A stretch of DNA of 37,324 nucleotides, taken from contig CAZZHQ010000016.1 in NCBI GenBank assembly GCA_964654015.1, positions 1 through 37,324 on the forward strand, read 5' to 3'. Below, piece after piece: positions 23,960-30,975 of this stretch. A model generated the notes under the pieces. It searched no databases. It was not told the DNA's origin and saw nothing but the letters and a program-made list of their open reading frames with translations. The translations under genes were made by a program, and so were the position numbers. How positions within the stretch are numbered: the stretch's first letter is position 1; every line of letters starts with the position of its first letter. The stretch comes from JAUUZT01 sp964654015. GTDB taxonomy: Bacteria > Chloroflexota > Dehalococcoidia > GIF9 > AB-539-J10.

Positions 23960-24949
23960 ATGGACCCTTCATATATTGCTTTATATCGTAGTGGTGAGCT
24001 TAGCCATAGGGCTGAGGCATTAGAAGCTCGCCTGGCATCATGTAATATCTGTCCTAGAAAATGCCATGTAAATCGATTAGAAAACAAACGTGGTTTTTGC
24101 CATTCCGGGTGTCTGCCCATAGTTTCTGCTGTATGTGATCACCGTGGGGAAGAACCAGTTATATCAGGAACTAAGGGTACTGGGGCTATTTTCTTCGGTA
24201 ACTGCAATATGAGCTGTGTTTATTGCCAAAATTACCTGGTTAGCCAGGACCCAGAACACCAAATCTCCAAGGAAATCAGTATTCAGGGTTTAGTAGAAAA
24301 CATGCTGTATCTTCAGGATGAACTGGGATGTCACAGTATTAGTTTCATTTCTCCCTCTCATTTCACGGCTCAGTTAGTAAGGGCTGTTCTGGAAGCGATT
24401 CCTCAGGGACTGCGTTTACCACTGATTTACAATACAAACGCATATGACTCAGTGGACAGCCTTCGGATGCTCGATGGCCTCATAGATATTTATTTACCAG
24501 ATTTGAAGTATGCTTCCGACGCATATGCAGGAGAATACTCTGATACCCCGAATTATGTTCTGTATGCTCGTAAAGCTATCATGGAGATGTATCGCCAGGT
24601 GGGGAAATATTTAGTATTGGATAGAAAAGGATTAGTCCAGAAAGGATTGATAATACGCCATCTCATTCTCCCAAACCATATGGCTGGTACCAGAAAAACA
24701 TTGTCATGGATAGCGAAGGAGCTATCACCTGACGTCACAGTAAGTATCATGGCACAGTATTTCCCGGCGCACTTAGCTAAACAAATACCACAACTGTGTA
24801 GAAAGATATCCGCACAAGAGTACGGGGAAACATTTGAGATGCTTGATGAGCTAGGTATGGGAAATGGTTGGGTTCAGGAGATTGACGCAGCAGATAATTA
24901 CAAGCCTCATTTCAAGGAAAGTGGACACCCTTTTTCTTCGCATGAATAA
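23960..24949 (+). CDS. Radical SAM protein, PflX/pyruvate formate-lyase-activase-like
   Basis: This 329-residue protein carries the radical SAM cluster motif C-x3-C-x2-C at Cys82, Cys86 and Cys89 (CNMSCVYC). Ahead of it are further cysteines (28, 31, 35 and 47 in CNICPRKC and GFC) that probably bind a second iron-sulfur cluster. This layout and the FFGNCNMSCVYCQNY context fit the COG1313 (PflX) group, whose substrate is unknown. It lacks a neighbouring glycyl-radical enzyme, so the label 'pyruvate formate-lyase activase' would be unsafe. It starts at ATG 23960 with a poor Shine-Dalgarno and is divergent from the VLRF1-like gene. Confidence 0.83.
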   Translation: MDPSYIALYRSGELSHRAEALEARLASCNICPRKCHVNRLENKRGFCHSGCLPIVSAVCDHRGEEPVISGTKGTGAIFFGNCNMSCVYCQNYLVSQDPEHQISKEISIQGLVENMLYLQDELGCHSISFISPSHFTAQLVRAVLEAIPQGLRLPLIYNTNAYDSVDSLRMLDGLIDIYLPDLKYASDAYAGEYSDTPNYVLYARKAIMEMYRQVGKYLVLDRKGLVQKGLIIRHLILPNHMAGTRKTLSWIAKELSPDVTVSIMAQYFPAHLAKQIPQLCRKISAQEYGETFEMLDELGMGNGWVQEIDAADNYKPHFKESGHPFSSHE

Positions 24950-25075
24950 TTCTCGTGTTAGACGTTTATTTATATAGGTTGGTGCTCGGTTGTACTGGTA
25001 TGAGACATATATTGGGGAGTTTGGTCACCACCTGAATAAGATTTGAAAGTCGTAGAATCCAATGGTGAACACAGA

Positions 25076-25124
25076 TAGGGTGGATGACGGGATTCTAACT
25101 GGCGACTCCTTGCTTGTCAGGAAG
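25076..25124 (-). pseudogene. Decayed 3' half of a tRNA-Gly gene (possible attachment-site relic)
   Basis: On the minus strand this stretch reads as the anticodon-loop-to-3'-end half of a tRNA. Over 25085-25116 it matches the intact tRNA-Gly(CCC) at 28324-28355 in 28 of 32 positions, and the match continues more weakly to the CCA end and into the anticodon loop (with three extra bases). The invariant T-loop C is changed and the D-arm and acceptor 5' strand are absent, so it cannot be functional. It has the same orientation as the intact gene and lies on its 3' side. Confidence 0.6.
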
Positions 25125-25182
25125 TTTGATAGCTATAGACTCTGAACGCTGTAACTTTAAACATCTGTTCATACCAAAGAGC

Positions 25183-25512
25183 CTAGGTTGTTATATTGGC
25201 TGAGATGAGCGTCAGATCTTGCTTACCGGTATTTGTATAGGCGTGGGACTCGCCAGCACTAATATGAACTACCAGGCCTGGCATAATGCTGTATTGCTTA
25301 TCGGATACCGATAGTGTCCCTTCTCCATTAAGGAAGTAGAAAAGATGCCCATAACTATCTTGATGCGATTTAAAGCTACCTCCAGGTTTGACGCAAGTTA
25401 ATGACATCTTGATGCCACTGTTCTCGAGGAGCGTTTTCCCGTATACTCCATCTGCTGTATCGGGACGGGTTAGTTGCCAGTCGAGGGTTTCTATGCTTAG
25501 GATATCGGCCAT
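25183..25512 (-). CDS. Cupin domain-containing protein
   Basis: This 109-residue single-domain beta-barrel protein has probable metal ligands His50 and His56 (SHQDSYGHLFYFLNGEG) in cupin motif 1 and His90 (GESHAYTN) in motif 2. PGLVVHISAGESHAY is the usual motif 2 frame. Cupins of this size range from sugar isomerases to regulators, so no reaction is assigned. A TACCTCC-complement Shine-Dalgarno (GGAGG) lies just upstream of the ATG. It lies just inside the tRNA relic at 25.1 kb, and may belong to a putative inserted segment. Confidence 0.82.
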   Translation of the reverse strand: MADILSIETLDWQLTRPDTADGVYGKTLLENSGIKMSLTCVKPGGSFKSHQDSYGHLFYFLNGEGTLSVSDKQYSIMPGLVVHISAGESHAYTNTGKQDLTLISANITT

Positions 25513-25733
25513 GTTCCTTACCTCCAGAATAAATACTAATAATTGTACCTAAAGATTCAAGTGAAGTTTACCTACTATACCATAGTAAATGCTCGAATAT
25601 TAGTATATATTGGCTAGTCTTGGCCATCGACGCCCTCAGGCTATCACACTAATAGGTTAAAGAAACGAATGATGAATTGAATCGTATAATAGAATGGTAT
25701 TATTTCTAATAAAACATTTTGGAGGATTAGCGT

Positions 25734-25925
25734 ATGTATCTTGGACTTATTCTAACTGCTGCTGGACTCTTTGCAATTTGCGGTGCCGTTTTCAACTGGG
25801 ACTTCTTAATGAATAGCTTCAAATCTCGCTTCTGGGTCAGGATTCTCGGACGAAATAATGCCAGAATATTTTATGGCATTATTGGCATCGCTATCGTGGT
25901 TTGGGGGCTGTACATGCTACTGTAA
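25734..25925 (+). CDS. Small two-helix membrane protein, Imm17-like
   Basis: This 63-residue protein has two hydrophobic segments (about residues 2-22 and 45-63) separated by a basic loop with FNWDFLMNSFKSRFWVRILGRNNARIFYG. The NWD-F-M-N and GRxxARIFYG pattern resembles the Imm17 family, predicted from gene neighbourhoods to be immunity proteins of polymorphic toxins. No toxin gene is seen next to it, so immunity is unproven and it may have another membrane role. It has a GGAGG Shine-Dalgarno and a perfect TATAAT at 25685-25690. Confidence 0.7.
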   Translation: MYLGLILTAAGLFAICGAVFNWDFLMNSFKSRFWVRILGRNNARIFYGIIGIAIVVWGLYMLL

Positions 25926-25932
25926 TTTGAAC

Positions 25933-26028
25933 TTAAAATCGCCTAATACTTGTTGAAGAGGTCGTGGCATACAAGAACAGACGAACGACTTCCCATTTTT
26001 TCTTAGTTTCTTCAGTCTCGTTAGTCAT
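25933..26028 (-). CDS. Small hypothetical protein (31 aa)
   Basis: This 31-codon ORF starts at ATG 26028 with a near-perfect Shine-Dalgarno (AAGGAGGG) seven bases upstream. The product begins MTNETEETKKKWEVVRLF and ends in a basic TSIRRF: a charged N-terminus, a short hydrophobic or aromatic middle and a basic end. The ribosome-binding site is the only strong sign that it is real, since no homologue is recognised. It is antisense to nothing and fills most of the gap between the Imm17-like gene and the aldolase gene. Confidence 0.45.
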   Translation of the reverse strand: MTNETEETKKKWEVVRLFLYATTSSTSIRRF

Positions 26029-26152
26029 CTCTGTGCCCTCCTTCTAAATTTAGGTTTTATTTACCAGTACTCCTTCTCAAAAGAATGTTTCAGTGATATC
26101 ATTTTACTGAGTTAACCTGATAGGCATTAAATTAAATATAGGAGGAATGATA

Positions 26153-27118
26153 ATGGAACTGAGTGCAGTGAAAGCAGCTATGAAAGGTGTCACTATTGTG
26201 CAAACAACGCCATTCAATAAGGATGGTGGTCTTGACCTGGAAGGTATGAGAGCTAACACCCGCTGGTTACTTGAGCGTACAGCGGGTAAGGATTTTGTGC
26301 TTACCCCTCTGGGAACTACCGGTGAATTCTTTAGCATGTCAGATGATGAACGCAAAGCCGTTATTAAAATGGTTGTTGAAGAGGCAAAAGGGAAGAATGT
26401 AGTCGTAGTGGGAGGAGTAGGTCGCCCCGGAACCCGTGAAACTATCAAGATGTGCCAGTATGCTGAATCTGTTGGGGCAGATGGGGTTCAGGTTATTCTC
26501 CCTTACTATTTGGTCCCGACGGAAGAAGGCATGTATGAGCATTACAAACAAGTAGCGGCAAGCGTAAATATAGGTGTACTGGTTTATAATTTTCCGGCGG
26601 TATCTGGTTCCTGGGTTAAACCGCATTTAATGGCAAAAATATCCAAAATACCAAATATAATAGCGGTGAAAGAGAATACTCCAAGCATTGCTTCTTATTA
26701 CGCAATGCGAAAGGCTGTTGACCCGAAAGACGCCGCTGTATTATCAGGATTGGCTGAATTCTTCTATTCTATGCAATCTCTTTATGGTTCTCCCGGCTTT
26801 GTCAGCGGCATAGCTAATTTCGCTCCAGAACTATCTTATTCGGTGTATGAGGCTGTGACTGCCAGAGATTTTGGTAAAGCGGCTGACATAGTAAGATTTA
26901 TCGACCCATTCTCTAGTTTTAACGGGGAAGTAACTGCTAATCATGGCCCGCATACCGGTGCTGGTTTAGATGGCGGTATTATGGGTTTCGCTGTTCTTAA
27001 GGCAGCCATGGATATCGTCGGCTTAAGAGGCGGTGAGGTTAGACTACCCCTTGTCGGTCTTACTGACAAAGAAAAAGCCGAGCTTAAGGAAATCCTGGTA
27101 AAGATGAATATAGCTTAG
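26153..27118 (+). CDS. Dihydrodipicolinate synthase/N-acetylneuraminate lyase family aldolase
   Basis: This TIM-barrel aldolase of the DapA superfamily has 321 residues. The Schiff-base lysine is Lys173 (IIAVKENT) and the conserved tyrosine is Tyr145 (VYNFP); GTTGEF (about 55-60) binds the carboxylate of pyruvate-type substrates. I chose ATG 26153, seven bases after the GGAGGA Shine-Dalgarno; the ATG at 26147 is too close to it. The C-terminal part (HGPHTGAGLDGGIMGFAVLKAAM) departs from true DapA, and the neighbour is an Ldh-family dehydrogenase, so a catabolic aldolase for a sugar acid or 2-keto acid is more likely than lysine synthesis. The substrate is unknown. Confidence 0.84.
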   Translation: MELSAVKAAMKGVTIVQTTPFNKDGGLDLEGMRANTRWLLERTAGKDFVLTPLGTTGEFFSMSDDERKAVIKMVVEEAKGKNVVVVGGVGRPGTRETIKMCQYAESVGADGVQVILPYYLVPTEEGMYEHYKQVAASVNIGVLVYNFPAVSGSWVKPHLMAKISKIPNIIAVKENTPSIASYYAMRKAVDPKDAAVLSGLAEFFYSMQSLYGSPGFVSGIANFAPELSYSVYEAVTARDFGKAADIVRFIDPFSSFNGEVTANHGPHTGAGLDGGIMGFAVLKAAMDIVGLRGGEVRLPLVGLTDKEKAELKEILVKMNIA

Positions 27119-27171
27119 GTAATCCTTAAATACCTGATTATTTCAAGAAGAATAAAATAGGGAGAGAGCTA

Positions 27172-28233
27172 ATGGTTACAGAAAAAACCCGGGTTGATGC
27201 CGAAAAGTTGGTTATTCTGGCATCTAAAGCGCTCCAGAGTTTGGGTGTACCGGAAGCAGGGGCACAGGTAACGGCAAATGTACTGGTATCAGCAGACCTC
27301 AGGGGCGTGGAGACTCACGGTATTGCCAGTTTTATTCCATTTTATATTACTGGGCTGAGAGAAGGAAGAATTAAAGCCAAAGCTAATATAACAGTGACTG
27401 ATACAGACCTTTCGGTAGCGACTGTTGACGGGGACCAGGGGTTGGGTTTTGTGGCTGCTCACCGTGCGATGATGGAGGCAATACAGCGAGCAAGAAAGAC
27501 GGGGGCGGGTTTTATCTCAGTGCGGAATAGCACTCATTTCGGTCCCGGTTTTTATTATGCCATGATGGCCATAGAGCATGACATGATTGGAATCACAATG
27601 ACTAGCCCGATACCGGAGGTTGTGGCGCCGGGAAGTTCCACAACTGCGATTGGTACCAATCCTTTGTCTGTAGCGGTACCAAGCAATAAAAGGCCGCCAT
27701 TTGTTCTTGATATGGCAACCTCGGTAGTAGCTGGAGGTAAATTAAGAAAAGCAATTTTAGAAGGTAAATCTATACCCGAAGGTTGGGCAATAGACAGGGA
27801 GGGGGAACCTTTGACAGACCCTACTAAAAGAGTGCCTGGTGAGGGTGGTTTATTACCTTTAGGGGGAACACCGATATTGGGAAGCTATAAAGGCTTTGGA
27901 TTGGGTGTGCTTGTAGAGATACTATGTGCATTGCTTTCAGGGACAGCTCCCGGTATATCAAGGATGCAAAGTGGTGCTACCAGCCATTTTATGGGAGCTT
28001 TACGCATAAGCAGTTTCTTGCCTGTAGACGCTTTTAAGCAATCAATGGATGAACTGATAGCGGCATTTGAAGCTTTACCTAAGCTGCAGGGTGTTAGCAA
28101 TATATACATAGCTGGTGGTTATGAGGCTAAAATCGAGGAAGAGCGTAAAGCTAATGGTATCCCACTCCACCCTAAAGTTCTTCAGGATTTGAAAAGTTTG
28201 GCTGAAGAAGTTGGTATTAAGTATGACCTGTAA
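27172..28233 (+). CDS. Malate/L-lactate dehydrogenase family oxidoreductase (Ldh_2)
   Basis: This NAD(P)-dependent 2-hydroxyacid dehydrogenase belongs to the MDH2/YlbC/ureidoglycolate dehydrogenase family and is 353 residues long. Family signatures include DLRGVETHGIASF (about 43-55), VDGDQGLGFVAAHRAM, the STHFGPGFYYA segment with the catalytic-region His, and IGTNPLSVAVP. The C-terminal AGGYEAKIEEERKANGIPL is typical. It follows the DapA-type aldolase by 53 bases with its own Shine-Dalgarno (GGGAGAG), so they probably form a two-gene catabolic unit. Its substrate is not predictable from sequence alone. Confidence 0.86.
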   Translation: MVTEKTRVDAEKLVILASKALQSLGVPEAGAQVTANVLVSADLRGVETHGIASFIPFYITGLREGRIKAKANITVTDTDLSVATVDGDQGLGFVAAHRAMMEAIQRARKTGAGFISVRNSTHFGPGFYYAMMAIEHDMIGITMTSPIPEVVAPGSSTTAIGTNPLSVAVPSNKRPPFVLDMATSVVAGGKLRKAILEGKSIPEGWAIDREGEPLTDPTKRVPGEGGLLPLGGTPILGSYKGFGLGVLVEILCALLSGTAPGISRMQSGATSHFMGALRISSFLPVDAFKQSMDELIAAFEALPKLQGVSNIYIAGGYEAKIEEERKANGIPLHPKVLQDLKSLAEEVGIKYDL

Positions 28234-28247
28234 GAAATGTATCTTCC

Positions 28248-28276
28248 ATGGTAAAATGGCTTCAAAAGCTTACCAT
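28248..28276 (+). terminator. Bulged hairpin after the Ldh-family gene
   Basis: ATGGTAA (28248-28254) pairs with TTACCAT (28270-28276), and inside it GCTT (28259-28262) pairs with AAGC (28266-28269) around CAA. The structure follows the stop codon by 15 bases, with no T-run, so it is a plausible mRNA 3' end but a weak terminator. Confidence 0.35.
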
Positions 28277-28314
28277 CCACGGCACAGATGTAGTACACCT
28301 TGAAGTTGACTTAA

Positions 28315-28389
28315 TGGAGCGGGTGACGAGATTCGAACTCGCGACACCTTGCTTGGGAAGCAAGCACTCTACCACTGAGTTACACCCGC
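28315..28389 (-). tRNA. tRNA-Gly (anticodon CCC)
   Basis: The acceptor arm GCGGGTG/CACCCGC, the D-arm with AGTGGTAGA, a five-base anticodon stem CTTGC/GCAAG around TTCCCAA, and the T-arm GTTCGAAT are all intact. The anticodon is CCC, decoding GGG. The 3' CCA is encoded (complement TGG at 28315-28317), unlike in the tRNA-Glu of this window. A partial, decayed copy of its 3' half lies at 25076-25124. Confidence 0.95.
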
Positions 28390-28554
28390 GAAAATCAAAG
28401 CCATTTTAAGCTGAAAAACCAGCTGTGTCAAAATGAATACCTGCTTTGTAACCACAAACTAATATAGCAGGCTGCTGATTTCATTTTAATTGAAGATTAT
28501 CCAGTTTGCATAAAAATATTTATGAAAATAGAAAACATGATGTTTGCTGCAATA

Positions 28555-28583
28555 TTGCCGGCTTATACAGATTGACTTATACT
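28555..28583 (+). promoter_or_regulatory. Predicted promoter of the carboxymuconolactone-decarboxylase-family gene
   Basis: TTGCCG (28555-28560), a 17-base spacer and TATACT (28578-28583) are placed so that transcription would start near 28590, just ahead of the AGGAGG Shine-Dalgarno of the next gene. Confidence 0.5.
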
Positions 28584-28610
28584 AATGTGAATTAATCAGG
28601 AGGTGGAGAA

Positions 28611-28910
28611 ATGTCTCAAAATCCCTTGGAAGTCTTCGGTAGAATGGACCCGCAGTTTTTAAATCATGTAAATAATGGTCATGAATTTGCGCTTTCAGAT
28701 GGAGCGCTGCCCAAAAAGATAAAGTTGCTCATGGCAATGGCGTTGGATGCGGCGGCGGGAACTGTTGATGGAGTTAGGTCTCTGTCTCAGGCAGCGATAA
28801 AAGCTGGTGCAACTGAAGCGGAGATATGTGAAACTTTAAGAGTTGCTCAATTTATCAGTGAGGCAGGCTCTACATTCACAGCTGGAAGAGCACTATCAGA
28901 ACTGTTCTAA
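28611..28910 (+). CDS. Carboxymuconolactone decarboxylase family protein
   Basis: This 99-residue all-helical protein of the AhpD/CMD fold shows SDGALPKKIKLLMAMALDAAAGTVDGVRSL, then a helix with AGATEAEICETLRVAQFISEAGS. The CxxC/His redox site of AhpD is not present: the expected position reads AAGTVDG. It is therefore not a peroxidase partner and more likely a non-redox member of unknown role. The ATG has AGGAGG about nine bases upstream, plus a promoter. A perfect 14-base palindrome AAAGTTATAACTTT overlaps the stop codon (28909-28922). It stands alone. Confidence 0.82.
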   Translation: MSQNPLEVFGRMDPQFLNHVNNGHEFALSDGALPKKIKLLMAMALDAAAGTVDGVRSLSQAAIKAGATEAEICETLRVAQFISEAGSTFTAGRALSELF

Positions 28911-29184
28911 AGTTATAACTTTTAGACACCAGTCTGAATTGAAATATTTCTGAAATAGCATATTAGTGCCAGACATACAGGCTTTCTAAAAGGTCTAATT
29001 CTAAGAGCTATTTTGTTTGATATGCTCCCCAAAAAACTGGTTCAGAAATGAGGCACAGATATAACCATCTGTGGTGGTGGGATGCTATATCGAGGCATGT
29101 ACTGTGTTAATTCTAAATAGATTCTACGAAATGTAAGCTATTTTAGGTAATTGCGATCCTGACTATATCGTTTTCGATTAGTTT

Positions 29185-29811
29185 TTAGGATATGGAATCG
29201 TACAGAGCCTTCAAGATGAGGTACATAGAAGTTGCTCCCGGATCCTGGTGTCCAATACTTCTTTCTCCTAGATAGCTAGCTCGCCCTCTTCTGGCAACCA
29301 TGGAGATTGTATCTTCCATGCCTTTCTCGGCAGCGGTCACAGCTTGTTCTAATGCTTCAGCCATACTATTCCCTTTCCGAATTAGGCTTTCGAAAGCAGC
29401 CACGCTCGGAACAAGAGCATCTATCATTGTTTTATCACCCTGCTGTGCCTTACCTTTATCAACAACCCCCTTCAATCCCGCCCTTAGAACGGCGAGTAGT
29501 TCCTCTTCATCCAATTCCTGTTTCCCTGGAGCCGCTGCTGCCGCCTTAAGAAAAAAGCTACCATACAATTGTCCGCTTGCTCCGCCCACAGACGAGATAA
29601 GGGACATCCCTGTACTTTTTAAAATATATTCTATATCTTTATCTTCGCTGGAAGACAACTGGGTAATTACTTTCTGGAAACCCCTGTCCATATTAATCCC
29701 ATGTTCGGCGTCACCAATGGCTGCATCGAGCTCATTTAGAACTTCCTTGTTTTCTTCAAGGCTCTTCCCTGCTTTATACAGCCACTTTATAACCTGTTCT
29801 CTAGTTAACAT
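29185..29811 (-). CDS. dhaL: Dihydroxyacetone kinase subunit DhaL (PTS-type sequence)
   Basis: This nucleotide-binding subunit (208 residues) holds ADP as a cofactor and transfers phosphate to dihydroxyacetone on DhaK. Metal ligands are Asp29 and Asp34, but the third is Glu36 (LDAAIGDAEHG), where E. coli DhaL has aspartate. The rest is strongly E. coli-like, including SSVGGASGQLYG and GRASYLGERSIGHQDPGATS. It follows dhaK by one base. This form normally needs DhaM, a PTS phosphotransferase, which is not present in the window, so its phosphate donor is an open question. Confidence 0.9.
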   Translation of the reverse strand: MLTREQVIKWLYKAGKSLEENKEVLNELDAAIGDAEHGINMDRGFQKVITQLSSSEDKDIEYILKSTGMSLISSVGGASGQLYGSFFLKAAAAAPGKQELDEEELLAVLRAGLKGVVDKGKAQQGDKTMIDALVPSVAAFESLIRKGNSMAEALEQAVTAAEKGMEDTISMVARRGRASYLGERSIGHQDPGATSMYLILKALYDSIS

Positions 29812-29812
29812 C

Positions 29813-30886
29813 TTATATGCCCCAGCATAGAGAAGGAGTACAAACAGGCGCGTCCCATAGTTGAATCATTTCATCGTCCATTCTAAGCAGAGTAATAGAA
29901 CACCCCTGCATTTCCAGAGAAGTAATGTATGAGCCCACAAGGTTTCGAACAATTTTCAACTCTTTCTTCTGGCATATCTCTGCCAGCTTTCGGTAGATGA
30001 TATATAATTCGGAAATTGGAGTACCACCCATACCGTTAACAAAAGCAAGCACCCTGTCGCCTGGCATGAATCGTGGATTTGTAAGTTCAACATCGACCCA
30101 CTCATTATTTGCCTCGTCCCATTCTCGAAGGAAGCGCTTGTAAGGTTCATCTTCGATTATAGAGAGTGCCAGCATTTCTGTTACCTCATCAGCACCAACA
30201 AGCGGTTTACGATAACGTCCTGGCTCACCATGAATGCCAATGCCAACCTCCATCTCCTCTTTCCCCAGCTCAAAAGTGGGTTTGCCCCTTGCAGGAATGG
30301 TGCAAGAGGTTAAGGCCATTCCCATGCTTCGCCCTGCTGTGTTGACTCTGCGGCATAAATCTGTAACATGCTTTAAATCATAGCCGCTTTCAGCGGCAGC
30401 GCCGCAAATTTTTTCAGCAAGCACAGTAACACCTACTCCACGTCGACCCTGGGTAAATGAGCTATCCTTCACGGCAACATCGTCGTCAATAACGATATTG
30501 GCCACATGTATGCCTTCTGAAGAAGCTATTTCGGCTGCCATCTCGAAATTCATGACGTCTCCACTGTAATTCTTCACTATATAAAGAACGCCGGCGCCAC
30601 TGTCTACTGTTCTAGCTGCTTCAAGCATCTGGTCAGGCGTCGATGAAGTGAAAACCTCGCCAGGGCAGGCAGCATCCAGCATCCCTTTACCAACATAGCC
30701 AGCGTGCATAGGCTCGTGCCCGCTGCCTCCACCAGAGATGATAGCAACCTTGTCTTTCACAGGAGCATCAGAACGGTAGACGAAGGTGGGATCAAGGTTT
30801 AGCTTAATAATGCTACTATGAGCCAGCGCCATGCCTTCCAGACTTTCACGTGTTACGTTATTTGGATTATTGATTAACTTCTTCAT
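29813..30886 (-). CDS. dhaK: Dihydroxyacetone kinase subunit DhaK
   Basis: This is the substrate-binding subunit, which holds dihydroxyacetone as a hemiaminal on a histidine. Here that is His219 in GIGIHGEPG, matching His218 of E. coli. The substrate-side loop SGGGSGHEPMHAGYVG (51-66) and the C-terminal DAPVCTPSL are intact. The length of 357 residues is normal. It lies one base upstream of dhaL and 89 bases downstream of the citrate/homocitrate synthase-like gene on the same strand, so all three could be one transcript. Glycerol metabolism genes are absent nearby, and related kinases also act on other C3-C4 ketoses. Confidence 0.93.
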   Translation of the reverse strand: MKKLINNPNNVTRESLEGMALAHSSIIKLNLDPTFVYRSDAPVKDKVAIISGGGSGHEPMHAGYVGKGMLDAACPGEVFTSSTPDQMLEAARTVDSGAGVLYIVKNYSGDVMNFEMAAEIASSEGIHVANIVIDDDVAVKDSSFTQGRRGVGVTVLAEKICGAAAESGYDLKHVTDLCRRVNTAGRSMGMALTSCTIPARGKPTFELGKEEMEVGIGIHGEPGRYRKPLVGADEVTEMLALSIIEDEPYKRFLREWDEANNEWVDVELTNPRFMPGDRVLAFVNGMGGTPISELYIIYRKLAEICQKKELKIVRNLVGSYITSLEMQGCSITLLRMDDEMIQLWDAPVCTPSLCWGI

Positions 30887-30975
30887 GAGTCTCCGCGCAT
30901 CTCTGGATAAAACGATAGTTCACTTAAGAAATCAATGCTAATTATACGGGCAGCCGTGTAACATTTACTAGAGCG

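Noticed and set aside
28252..28408. Eleven-base inverted repeat TAAAATGGCTT/AAGCCATTTTA around tRNA-Gly
   Set aside because: Short and AT-rich; one arm is also part of the hairpin after the Ldh gene. Possibly coincidental, so not used as evidence for a mobile element.
28909..28922. Perfect 14-base palindrome AAAGTTATAACTTT at the end of the carboxymuconolactone-decarboxylase-family gene
   Set aside because: No loop and no T-run, so it is not a terminator, and there is no promoter next to it for an operator; most likely chance in AT-rich DNA.
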